A DNA stretch of 64,000 nt from Topomyia yanbarensis (lineage: Eukaryota; Arthropoda; Insecta; Diptera; Culicidae): positions 28,885,543-28,949,542 of the forward strand of contig NC_080671.1 of assembly GCF_030247195.1 (NCBI RefSeq), in the 5' to 3' direction. Made by a program: the position numbers and the translations under genes. Under the pieces are notes generated by a model that worked only from the letters and a program-made list of their open reading frames with translations, had not been told where the DNA came from and searched no databases. This document shows positions 25,001 to 34,060 of the stretch, piece by piece; position 1 is the stretch's first letter; every line of letters starts with the position of its first letter.

Positions 25001-26470
25001 TCTTTGTTTCTTTGTTTCTTTGTTTCTTTGTTTCTTTGTTTCTTTGTTTCTTTGTTTCTTTGTTTCTTTGTTTCTTTGTTTCTTTGTTTCTTTGTTTCTT
25101 TGTTTCTTTGTTTCTTTTGTTTCTTTGTTTCTTTGTTTCTTTTGTTTCTTTGTTTCTTTGTTTCTTTGTTTCTTTATTTCCTTGTTTCTTATTCCCTTTA
25201 TTACCTTTTCTCCTTTTCCATTTGTCCCCTTTTCCCGGTGTTTCTTCTTTCCATCCTTTTCTTTTTTCCAATTTGTCTCTTTTACTTCGCATCTTTCTCT
25301 TCTTCATATTCCCAATTCTCTTTCCCCCTTTTTCCTTTCCCCTGTTTCTTTTTTCCTGTTGCCAGTTCCTTTTTTTGTTCTATGTTCCCTGTTTCTTGTT
25401 TTCTGTTTCCTATTCTCCTTCTGTTCTCTTTTCTTTTTTCTCCGTCCTCTGTTCTCTGTTCTCTGTTCTCTTTTCTCTTTTCTTTCCTCTTTTCTCTTTT
25501 CACTTTTCTCTTTTCTCTTCCCTGTTCTCTGCTCTCTTATCCTTTTCACTTTTCACATTTTTATTTACATTAACTCATTTTGCCATTTTCGATATTCTCA
25601 TTTTCCTCCTTCCCCTATCCGCTTTCTGTTTTCTGCTTTATTGTTCCCACTTTCCGCTTTTCAATTTTCAATTTTTTATCAGCTTGAATTTCCATTTTTA
25701 TTCAAGCTTAATTTCAGTTTTCGGTATCCATTTTGTTGTTTGCAGAATTTTGTTTTTAAATTTTAAAATTCGATTTTCCATATTTTAAGTTCAATCCCAG
25801 ATTTTAGTTTTAATATCTAATGTTCGCTTGTCAGTTTCTTATTTAAAATAGTTAAATAGTAGAATCTTAAAACAATTCATATTGCCATGCTTAAACATTC
25901 ACTTACCCATCCCTTCTTTTTCTTCTTGTCCTGAGCCGAACAGCCAGAGCTGACTGAATTCAACGAGCACATAGAGTCGGAGCTATGGTGCCTTTGAATC
26001 TCCGCACCCGGTGGCAGTGGTGGCGCTGTCATTGTCTGATCTGTGTTCTACAAAAAAAATACCGAGATCAAAATGCATCAAATCATCGATACTCCAATAA
26101 ACCAATAAACCAAGCTGATCGACTGTCAGCGCAATTACTTACTCCATTTCCATTGACCTGCCCGTTAACTTGTACGCCCATACTCTGCATATGGGCGGTA
26201 GTTAGGCCAGCCTGGATCGATTGCTTCCGCAGCAGCTCAATCGTCTGTCGCATGTCCAGAATTTCGCTGTCCTGGAAAGACAATTGACATGATCAGACAT
26301 CAGAGTATCGGAGGTTTTAGGAGAGTAATTAAGACTGTTGCTACTGGCACGGTGTCGGAGGTTAGCAAAGCCTGTATGCAGCTTACCTTCTTCTCCGTCG
26401 TTGCTGTCAGCATTTGCAGCCGCTGGGTCATGTTGGCTAAGCTTTGTTCGAATGCCGCTACGACGTGTGC
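6842..26470 (-). CDS. sick: neuron navigator (sickie/NAV2 orthologue), C-terminal 899 residues, spliced
   Basis: Seven exons on the minus strand join in phase: 26470-26387, 26271-26143, 26047-25907, 19964-19637, 19582-18421, 18360-18105 and 7441-6842. The product carries a coiled coil, KKKKGW/LRSSF, His and Asn runs, a second coiled coil, a P-loop ATPase with Walker A GPSGTGKS and hydrophobic-ILD Walker B, and VLTANHMEPVKGFLGRYLRR near the C-terminus. Navigators are cytoskeleton-associated AAA+-type proteins of neurons; Drosophila sickie acts in axon growth and actin regulation. The N-terminal part lies beyond the right edge: the first visible exon starts in phase 0 at an acceptor, with no initiator. 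Introns are 115, 95, 5942, 54, 60 and 10663 bp. No frameshift or stop interrupts the joined frame. Confidence 0.95.
7530..8650. repeat. AT-rich interspersed repeat in the 10.7-kb sickie intron
   Basis: Themes recur twice inside it: a GACTACGATTGCCGG-like phrase near 7882 and a TAGTCACGGCAAACC-like phrase near 8170, plus runs such as AAAATCGATTTTTTT. The open frames here are short and low-complexity. It looks like a non-autonomous repeat, but I could not identify both ends. Confidence 0.4.
8821..10970 (+). pseudogene. Jockey/CR1-group non-LTR retrotransposon, broken ORF2
   Basis: An apurinic-type endonuclease domain at 8821-9762 contains IYYQNVRGLRTKIDEL, VIVLTEPWL, RGGGVLIAV, LLFGDYNQSG and NRTLDLLFVN. 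It ends at a stop. The next frame (9731-10105) continues with PRPRPKPAWSNRQLRKLKRL, then a (CT)20 run at 10051-10090. The RT resumes near 10310 with DLKAAFDRVDHSLLLAKM, SGVPQGSNLGPL, a frameshift near 10620, IYADDLKLFL and ALGVLLDSQLTF up to about 10970. The RT fingers are deleted between about 10110 and 10300. The YADD catalytic box is intact but stranded. Exact clade is uncertain. Confidence 0.85.
10051..10090. repeat. (CT)20 microsatellite inside retroelement ORF2
   Basis: A perfect CT dinucleotide run at the endonuclease-RT linker of the broken non-LTR element. It translates as Ser-Leu repeats before a stop. Confidence 0.95.
10971..12800. other. AT-rich intronic sequence, no gene recognised
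   Basis: Homopolymer-rich and without coding motifs. A run of 10 or more G lies near 12715. The stretch 12730-12805 (GCTGCTGCAAGCCTGAGCG onward) is GC-richer and adjoins the fold-back; it may be part of the sequence the fold-back entered. Confidence 0.4.
12806..15586. mobile_element. 2.78-kb fold-back element with CACAGTG ends and satellite-like arms
   Basis: Ends CACAGTGGGAAAAA (12806) and TTTTTCCCACTGTG (to 15586) are inverted and flanked by the 5-bp direct repeat CAGCG (12801-12805, 15587-15591). The arms (about 12806-13990 and 14365-15586) are reverse complements and are made of a unit of about 162 bp, marked by TTTTACCCCAATT. That mark recurs nine times on the left (12950, 13110, 13272, 13437, 13596, 13758, 13924, 14086, 14246) and seven times inverted on the right (14423 to 15420). 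Units pair nest-wise, so the arms arose by inverted duplication. There is no coding capacity. CAC-starting ends and a GC-rich 5-bp duplication are Transib features. The Transib assignment is inference. Confidence 0.8.
15592..16840 (+). pseudogene. RTE-like non-LTR reverse transcriptase fragment
   Basis: From the fold-back's right edge the plus strand reads YWTREICPIHKKGD, ENFRAITISNAAYKMLSQII, YQAGFIDGRSTTDQIFTVRQ, LFIDFKTAYDSIDR, a frameshift near 16028, LRQGDGLSCLLFNIVL and FACFAGDMDIIARSFG. The catalytic FADD is changed to FAGD, removing an essential Asp. A deletion near 16450 joins the palm/thumb to a C-terminal block, RVLRAIFGGVQ to PGRIRWAGQVARMPDNNPAK and RRRGVQRARWADQVERDL. The tail AAATAAATGAAATGAATTGA near 16820 fits an RTE-type 3' end. 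The endonuclease is missing and there is no intact frame. Confidence 0.85.
16841..17537. other. intronic sequence, nothing coding recognised
   Basis: CAGTGGTTGTTGAC near 16993 resembles a hAT end but has no partner. A stretch near 17250-17340 repeats GGTACCG-like words. No gene is recognised. Confidence 0.35.
17526..17930 (+). pseudogene. probable Ty1/copia gag remnant split by the SINE
   Basis: Reading across the SINE target site, the plus strand gives IPLFNGD, then KRRIEQLLKQEGLLHTLVKT after the SINE, then, with a frameshift, KCANRLNQLELLIAETT. FxGxN/D...WKRRIExxLxxxGL is the start of copia-type Gag. No protease, integrase or RT follows. The match is short, so the call is tentative. Confidence 0.4.
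17551..17707 (-). mobile_element. tRNA-derived SINE with 13-bp target duplication
   Basis: On the minus strand, a pol III A box TAGCGTAGTTGG (17697-17686) is followed by a B box GGTTCGAGCACC (17653-17642), in a tRNA-like head. A non-tRNA body and an A-rich tail (AAATAAAAAAA near 17556) follow. The direct repeat GTTCAATGGAGAC flanks it at 17538-17550 and 17708-17720. Aedes carries tRNA-related SINEs such as Feilai; family membership is not proven here. Target duplication and box order make the class secure. Confidence 0.92.
17931..18104. other. intron end upstream of the Walker B exon donor
   Basis: Short intronic stretch with no motif beyond the minus-strand donor at 18104-18099. Confidence 0.5.
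18105..18360 (-). CDS. sick: sickie/NAV exon with Walker B
   Basis: The acceptor TTTTTTTAG precedes C at 18360, completing the split codon AA|C (Asn) of ATFN|VDHKSSKELQQYL, a signature navigator stretch. AVIILDN at 18266-18246 fits a Walker B strand (hydrophobic-ILD). The exon ends LQLHHNFRW before the donor GTGAGT, phase 0. Eighty-five full codons follow the first base. The intron separating it from the Walker A exon is only 60 bp. Confidence 0.97.
18421..19582 (-). CDS. sick: sickie/NAV exon with coiled coil and Walker A
   Basis: The exon enters in phase 1 (G|CT, Ala) after ATTTTAG and leaves in phase 2 at AA|GTAAGT; length 1162 bp. From the start it shows IELNGNPVVEDLKKQLREKD and a heptad-rich coiled coil of about 60 residues. 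A Ser- and Pro-rich linker with PPAPAPEPPPAPLSP follows. Then comes KIAIAVYLGQPESF, a low-complexity insert, and the conserved TFAYTYISGKTTWQNLDYIV block leading into the ATPase. Walker A GPSGTGKS is at 18524-18501. No codon of this exon is disrupted. Confidence 0.97.
19637..19964 (-). CDS. sick: sickie/NAV exon with LRSSF motif and His/Asn runs
   Basis: The acceptor CTCATTCCAG precedes CTC at 19964, giving LRSSFTKAFSRNAK, the second half of the navigator KKKKGW-LRSSF motif. Next are 11 consecutive His codons (CAT/CAC) and 8 Asn codons (AAC/AAT), near 19840-19790, then GKMHPNAQLPPPSPTKNGSP and VMLVEN. The exon ends in phase 1 before the donor GTTTGT, weaker than the GTAAGT/GTGAGT donors nearby. 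The following intron is only 54 bp. The homopolymers use mixed codons, so they are not simple slippage of one triplet. Confidence 0.95.
20126..20876. repeat. heptamer tandem array (AAATCAG)n, about 107 units
   Basis: Nearly pure 7-bp repeats over about 750 bp. Variants are few: AATTAG at about 20200 and 20222, and CGGAAATC at about 20701. On the sickie sense strand it reads (CTGATTT)n. It lies 160-910 nt upstream of the acceptor of the LRSSF exon at 19964. Degenerate copies flank it from 20040 and up to about 20960. Confidence 0.97.
20885..21176. repeat. degenerate GAAATCTGAA / GGGAATTGGAAATTT repeats
   Basis: Transitional low-complexity block between the heptamer and octamer arrays. Units of about 15-17 bp (GGGAATTGGAAATTT) recur from about 21010 to 21150. 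Non-coding. Confidence 0.85.
21198..25190. repeat. 4-kb octamer satellite (TTTCTTTG)n with higher-order structure
   Basis: About 500 octamers. Variant units mark internal duplication. CATT-bearing clusters (5+1, 4+1 and 5+1 units) lie at 22004-22080, 23504-23572 and 24554-24630. Paired 9-mers with an extra T lie at 21388/21460, 22645/22671, 23208/23288, 24009/24033 and 25114/25140, and TTGCTTC variants at 21421 and 23241. Because 8 is not a multiple of 3, every plus frame is open for over 1450 codons with a VSLFLCFF period; these are not genes. It lies in the 5.9-kb sickie intron. Confidence 0.98.
25191..25760. repeat. pyrimidine-rich degenerate tract
   Basis: TTTTCTCTTTTCTCTGTTCTC-like text decays away from the octamer array. 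On the sickie sense strand it is purine-rich. No coding content. Confidence 0.8.
25907..26047 (-). CDS. sick: sickie/NAV exon ending in KKKKKGW
   Basis: The acceptor TTTTTTTTGTAG precedes AAC at 26047. Forty-seven codons, phase 0 to phase 0, read NTDQTMTAPPLPPGAEIQRH, a Ser-rich stretch with MCSLNSVSSGCS, then QDKKKKKGW, before the donor GTAAGT. Lys-rich KKKKGW joined to LRSSF is diagnostic of navigators. The next exon lies 5.9 kb away across long simple-repeat arrays. Confidence 0.95.
26143..26271 (-). CDS. sick: sickie/NAV coiled-coil exon
   Basis: The acceptor TCTTTCCAG precedes GAC at 26271. Forty-three codons read DSEILDMRQTIELLRKQSIQ, AGLTTAHMQSMGVQ and VNGQVNGNG, ending before the donor GTAAGT, phase 0. 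The DSEILDMRQTIELL segment is a heptad-rich coiled coil that matches the navigator pattern following the TTEKK block of the upstream exon. Confidence 0.95.
26387..26470 (-). CDS. sick: first visible sickie/NAV exon (internal)
   Basis: The acceptor CTATTTCCAG precedes GCA at 26470. Twenty-eight codons read AHVVAAFEQSLANMTQRLQM then LTATTEKK, ending before the donor GTAAGC, phase 0. AFEQSLxxMTxRLQ is a recognisable navigator coiled-coil segment. No upstream exon could be found between here and 64000, so the preceding intron probably runs past the right edge. Confidence 0.93.
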
Positions 26471-27064
26471 CTGGAAATAGACGAATCGAAAAAACGTCAA
26501 TTAGTCACTGCGATAATTGCCTTATTTGGGAACGAGTGGTTTTTAGCTAATGGAACAAATGGGCATGCGTAATTTACTGCATTTGATGGTTCTATAGTCA
26601 ATGAGAGTCCATTAGGGGCCTCTAATCTAGCGAAGCCCACTAATAATGACAGCACATCGAAGCACAGACTGCTAAAAGTGCTCCATTCAAATTCCATCGT
26701 CGGTGTACTTTTACCATCAATTAGGTTGACAACGGACAAGAGGGCCTTGAAGAAAAGCACCGGCAGAGACAGATTTATGTTTATTGAAATTGAAAGATTT
26801 ATTTTCGATTTGGCGCCGTTTGAAACGATTCTTCGTTTATCGTGATTACTCATCAATAGCCGATCCGGTCATGGATGGGGGATATTGGTCGTATGGACAT
26901 CTCATTCGTATGGACACATCGAACAATAGAATGCTTTCTCTCGATTAATATTGATGGATTCGATTTTATGTGCAACGGCGAGCATTTTTTTTCAAATGTG
27001 AGATTATATGAGACGTTCAACACTAGCGATATGATTTATGTTTTTGTCTTTATGATGATTGTTC
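26471..27064. other. low-copy intron sequence upstream of the first visible sickie exon
   Basis: No repeat boundary or coding motif. It appears less repetitive than the surroundings and could hold intronic regulatory sequence, but nothing specific is seen. Confidence 0.35.
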
Positions 27065-28180
27065 ACTATTCATACTGTATGCTTTGAATGCATGCGTCGG
27101 TCGTTGAGTTCCTTGCATCTTGATCAGCTGTGGTTGATTTCGAGCGATGTGACAAGTGTGAGTTCATCCAAATTAAACGTAACGGAAACTGAATGTTTCT
27201 GTAACAAATATACAGCTTCCTATGGCTCAACACATATATAACTGCTTTACAATGAATTTAACTGGTACCACCCGCGAAGCTTGCGGTTAAGTTCAGATGG
27301 GAAGCAGAAAAAAGTAGGCCTAGGATTGTCGTTCGGCTTCAATGTGACGGTCTATGAGTAAAGCATTTTATGACGCCTACTCGCCTACTCATTGCCCGAA
27401 AGCTTTTTAAAGTTCTTCTTGAGTACGAAGATAACTAAATGTTTTCGAAAACAACACTTGAAAAGACACGTGCCTTTGGAAATCTCGACCGGGCGGTGTT
27501 ACTGCTAATGCATACCATAAGTAAAAGTTTCTTAATTCCTCTTTTCTCTTTCCCTAGTTTGGCATACAGGGCTCGCTCCGGAGGTGGAGGGGGGTAAACA
27601 AAATTTCGTCGTGTACTTTTTTGTTTATGTGTACTTTTTAAACCCCACGCACGCTTCTGTCATACTTTCGAACGCTTGTTTTTGTCTGATTCACAGGCGA
27701 ATTAATCCACGCTTCACCGATGGTTAATCTTATCATCTTTTGAAGCGCGATAAAAAATAAAAACTCATTTCTTGGAAATTGGTTTGAAGAGACTGTAATA
27801 GTTAAATGACCCAGGTACATTCTAGTTTTTGGTAATATTTTAAACTACCTGTCGGGATCAACTCAGTGAAAATTTCAAAATATAAATATAATAATCCATC
27901 TTGGCTAACAACCCTGAAATTTACTACTAAGAAATACTGGGCTAAAGTTGTTTGGACCGTTATATGTTCAACGAAAAAACATCTTTAACAGGCGATAGAG
28001 TACTGGGGAATCCGTAAATTGAAAACGTCAAGAACTCGCCAACTACTAGACCTTGTGAAAATTAACCAGATAATTTCACCTGGTTTACCGGAATCTGGAT
28101 TTCCGGAGCTATGTTCCAGTACTCGGATACTATTTATGGGAGAATCCATGGAAGTGGCCCAGAAGACTACATCTCATCGT
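27065..28180 (+). repeat. 1.1-kb dispersed repeat, direct copy at 61754-62890
   Basis: Collinear and same orientation as 61754-62890, for example GATGTGACAAGTGTGAGTTC, then GGGAAGCAGAAAAAAGTAGG, then TAATCTTATCATCTTTTGAA. Differences are scattered substitutions and small indels, with a segment of about 40 bp missing here near 28022. The 3' portion (ACTCGCCAACTACTAGACCT) is also related in reverse complement to the element at 55407-56074. No coding function is seen. Confidence 0.85.
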
Positions 28181-29045
28181 TACCGGCTCGAGCGTATCTG
28201 CTTTAACGTGTTCGATCACGTGGGCGTTTATATGTTCGCGCGTATAAATTCGATTTTCACATATTCGCGTGTGTTTTTGGTTGATCGCGCGCGGATCGTG
28301 AATCTGATATTCAATTTTCGGTGTACGGTTCAGATGCTATATGCGAGTGAGCTCTTCCACATCACTAGAGTTCCCGGTCATGTCATTTTTTATTGGTCCC
28401 ACTGAAGTCGTGGACCTAAGTTGCTAGGGCCGAGAGTAGGGGCTTCCGGGCGTAACCGATTCATGGTCGCGTGAACACGGGCGTATATAAGTTCACTCTT
28501 TAGAACGTGTTTTTGTAATTTTTTAAGTGCTAATACGTTCTCTTTGTGACAGTGTTTGCGAGATCGCGGGCGTAGATGATCGCGAATGGCTCGAGCGTTT
28601 GTATGTTAACGTGTTTGTCACTTGTGCTAGCGTGTATGTAACTTCGCAAGCATAAATTCGATTTTTTAACCGTAAGGTTGTTCGCATATTTGCGTGTATG
28701 CTTGAATGATTGCGCACGTACCGTCAATCTGGTGATTAATTTTTAATGTATGGTACAGATGCTAGAAGAGAGTAAGCTTCCCTATATCACTAGAGTTCCC
28801 GGTCATGCCGCCATGGAACGTCTTGTCTAGGGAATATGAGTGTCCAATTTCATTGGTCCAACTGAAGGCATGCACCTAGTCTGCTAGGAGATTTCTGGGC
28901 GTGACCGATGTATCATCGCGCGAACATGGGCGTTTGTAGGTTCCCGCTTGAGACCGCGATTATAGGTTTATTAGTGCTAAGACATTCACTTAATCACCGG
29001 GGTGTTATCCTGTTTGCAAGATCGCGGGCGTAGTACTGCGTGGAT
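28181..29045 (+). repeat. CpG-containing tandem repeat block, inverted copy at 41770-42980
   Basis: Units of several hundred bp repeat GTTCGCGCGTATAAATTCGA, AGAGTTCCCGGTCATG and GATCGCGGGCGTAG. Landmarks such as CGGTCATG recur at about 28374 and 28800, and the cGGGCGT phrase at about 28478 and 28928, so the spacing is about 430-450 bp. The reverse complement appears at 41770-42980. Non-coding satellite-like family. Confidence 0.75.
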
Positions 29046-29640
29046 ACACGGAAAAATCTGGTCATGAAGTTATGAAAACAAGATCACGATTTCGTGAACT
29101 GAAGGATTTACGAAAAACCGTGACCAAGTTCCTGAAATTATGAGTAATAAACCTCGTATTCATAAAACTACTTGTGTTTCCAAAAAAACTAGTTCGCGTC
29201 GAATAAATACATGGCTTTACATTAGAATGTTTGGTAGGGTAACTGTGTTTGTTCCCTGGATATGTTTAGTTTTTGTTGTGATCTTTGTTCACAATTTGGG
29301 GATACGCAGCCGACAGTTGAACGATGTTCATGATTGCAGGAGCTTATTCGCGATTTTTGTGATTTCTCATCAAGTTACCGTGATATTTTATTCATGAGTT
29401 TGCAATCGGATTTTTCTGTCGTGATTTTCATGATTGCAGTCACGATTTTCGTAATTTCTCTTTCGTGGTATTTTAGTGATTCATGCTCATGATTTCAGGA
29501 TACTAGTAACGATTTTTGTGCGAGTAATGTGATTTATATGCATGATTTCAGGATCTCTGTCTTGATTTCCAAAATTTCTATTCACGTTATCGTGAAATTT
29601 TAGTTCCGAGTAGGGTCACTTATATTTATGATTTTAGAAG
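29046..29640 (+). repeat. dispersed repeat, inverted partner of 4860-5540
   Basis: Begins CACGGAAAAATCTGGTCATG. It contains ACTAGTTCGCGTCG, ACAATTTGGGGATACGCAGC and GAACGATGTTCATGATT, all matching the reverse complement of 4860-5540. A plus frame (29140-29397) carries VSKKTSS, YIRMFG and HNLGI, also present in the minus frame of the partner. Confidence 0.75.
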
Positions 29641-29739
29641 CGATGCATAGCTGGCATCATCTGACGAACGTTATAATGGTATGCGCACTACGGTGCCTAG
29701 CGCGAGCATCTTTGCTGCTAGATAAATTTGTGTGTTTAA

Positions 29740-30640
29740 AATACGTTTATATACAGTATTCGCATTTCACCGCGAAACGTCCATTATTGTAATGTGTTGG
29801 TGGAAGCTTGGAATGTGAAATGGATCTACATGGAATGCCGCTGTCGCCGAAAAAGAATTCTTGGTTCCATATATTCTGATCAAGGGTTGAATCGAATGCA
29901 CAACGAAGGGCGTAGCCACCAGACGAAGCATTGCTTTCTCTTCGACGAACCGGTGCCAATAACCGCGATTTTCAGTTTTCATGCAGTTTTTCAATTGCGT
30001 TTCCAACGTCGCGTATATACGGAAAGTTCGGGTGATCTAACGATCAAAAAGTCCTTATAGGATTTTGCGTACAATTCTGAGCAATCTCTGACCTTTGATC
30101 ACAGTGTCGATAATCAAGCCAGCCAAAACGTTGTACGCATCCAGCGAAGGAATTCCTTGTTTGGATTTGTTTGTTTCGGACGTGTAGCTCTTCCAATCAA
30201 TGGGCGCACCAATTGTAGCGAAGTCGAGTACAGTGACAAATCTTACGCGCTAGGTCGCTTGGAGTAGGAAATCGTGTCATTGCTACTGTATTCAAGATTA
30301 TCATATTGAAATTGTTGCAAATATCATGCAGTAAGATAGATCGGTTATCATCGTGAAAACAACCCATAACATGACATACCGTGGAAGTTGAAGTCTTCTA
30401 GAACCAGCTTAGGTGCGATGTATATGGAAACAATGCCCAGAAGTCTTTGCCTTTGATTCGGACTTGACAAGCGACAAATTCATACCTGATACCGAGCAAA
30501 GGTTAATCCAATTGAAAGAATAGCACATTTTGATCCCCAAAACGCTCCTCTGTAGTGTTTCCTCGGCTCTGACGAGTAATGTTAACATTTTGGAAGATCT
30601 ACGGCGGAAGTTAACTAGGTTAAACACAATGCAAATGCAT
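29740..30640 (-). pseudogene. non-LTR retrotransposon remnant (endonuclease and linker)
   Basis: On the minus strand, endonuclease words are readable in shifting frames: KLVLEDFNFHG (GDFNxH box) near 30400, SILLHDICNNFNMIILNT near 30330, and LYSTSLQLV near 30230. Further downstream is a linker-like MKTENRGYWHRFVEEKAM near 29985-29920. Stops and frameshifts are frequent. The arrangement fits a Jockey- or LOA-type ORF2 without a visible RT. Confidence 0.6.
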
Positions 30641-32872
<2,232 letters not shown>

Positions 32873-33091
32873 TTAATAGAGCAAAAATATGAATGGTGCG
32901 AGGTGACTACCCTGAGGACTGGAACCCTGTAGACCCTGGCTACGCTGAGGAATGGAACCATGTGCTAGAAAGTGATAGCTGTTCGAAATTTGACGGTTCG
33001 AATTAGAGAACAAAATCATATTTTTTCTGTCAACATTCAACAAGATAAGAAAGATGAAACAAGTTTTGGTTTGAAGCATTACTTTAACCAA
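32873..33091 (-). pseudogene. RT remnant (SPQGSHLAPFIFLLY box)
   Basis: The minus frame ends LQGSSPQGSHLAPFIFLLY, the (V)PQGSxLGPLLF block of non-LTR reverse transcriptases, resembling the plus-strand remnant at 3560-3740. The rest of the frame shows no domain. Confidence 0.6.
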
Positions 33092-33734
33092 TAAACTTAA
33101 TCAATGTTTTTGAATCATTATTATGAACAATTCAAAAGTACTGTAGGTGACCAACTAACACGGTGAAGAAAATGTTTTATTCGATTAAACGAACTTGATT
33201 GATTTCAAATATACCACGGACTAAAACTAGTACCATTTGAAGTAAAATTAAGGATGCTTTCCAAAATCATCGAAATTAAGGACATGTTATTCAAAATGAA
33301 GACGGTTGGTAACCCTATTGAAACCTTACTTTCAAATAAATCAACACAGTATTCTCAGTTTACTAAATTTGATTCTCTCTTCTACCACATCTCGAGCACA
33401 CTTCAGCGCTAGGATTAGAAAAACATTCACTGTCTCACTATTTTATCGATGTCAAAAGTGGGATTATAGAATCTATTGTCGGAGTTTTTCTGGATTGTTA
33501 TATGGAGTTGTATTTTTTTTTGTATAAGAACTAGTACGTGAAAAGGTTGTTAAAATGTTTTGGAAGTTGTATAAAAAAGAAACAGTATTTTTTTTTAAAT
33601 AGTCTTATCTAACAAAAATACCGAACACACCAGTTTATTAATACTTAGAAAATCGATATTTAGGTGTTGGATATGTGAACGGTTAAACCGGTACTCCCAA
33701 CCCAATAATAACAGTAACAGTCTTGCACCTCTTC

Positions 33735-33829
33735 TATACTATACTATACTATACTATACTATACTATACTATACTATACTATACTATACTATACTATACT
33801 ATACTATACTATACTATACTATACTATAC
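33735..33829. repeat. (ATACT)n microsatellite, about 19 units
   Basis: Perfect pentanucleotide run. The sequence after it (to about 34060) ends AAGCTAACGCAAACG...TCAAATAAACGA, similar to 52860-52895, and may be a retroelement 3' end with an AATAAA signal. Confidence 0.95.
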
Positions 33830-34060
33830 AAAGAACACACAAAATGACCCGCCCCCCTAATCTTAGGAATATTATATTATCCCCTCTTGTATATGTATAA
33901 GTTAGCTGTAAAATTTTTTTTAGTTTCATTGTATAAAACAAAATAATATTGAAATGTGTAACCCCCTAGTTTTAAGAAATTCAAAATGTAAAACAATGAA
34001 AAAATTGCACCTTTAAGCTAACGCAAACGTGCCTTATCAAATAAACGATTTGAAAAAAAC

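Noticed and set aside
21157..25788. Plus-strand open frames of 1450-1543 codons in all three frames, with VSLFLCFF repeats, and minus ETKKQRNK frames
   Set aside because: They are produced by the stop-free (TTTCTTTG)n array, show the same composition in every frame, and lie inside a sickie intron.
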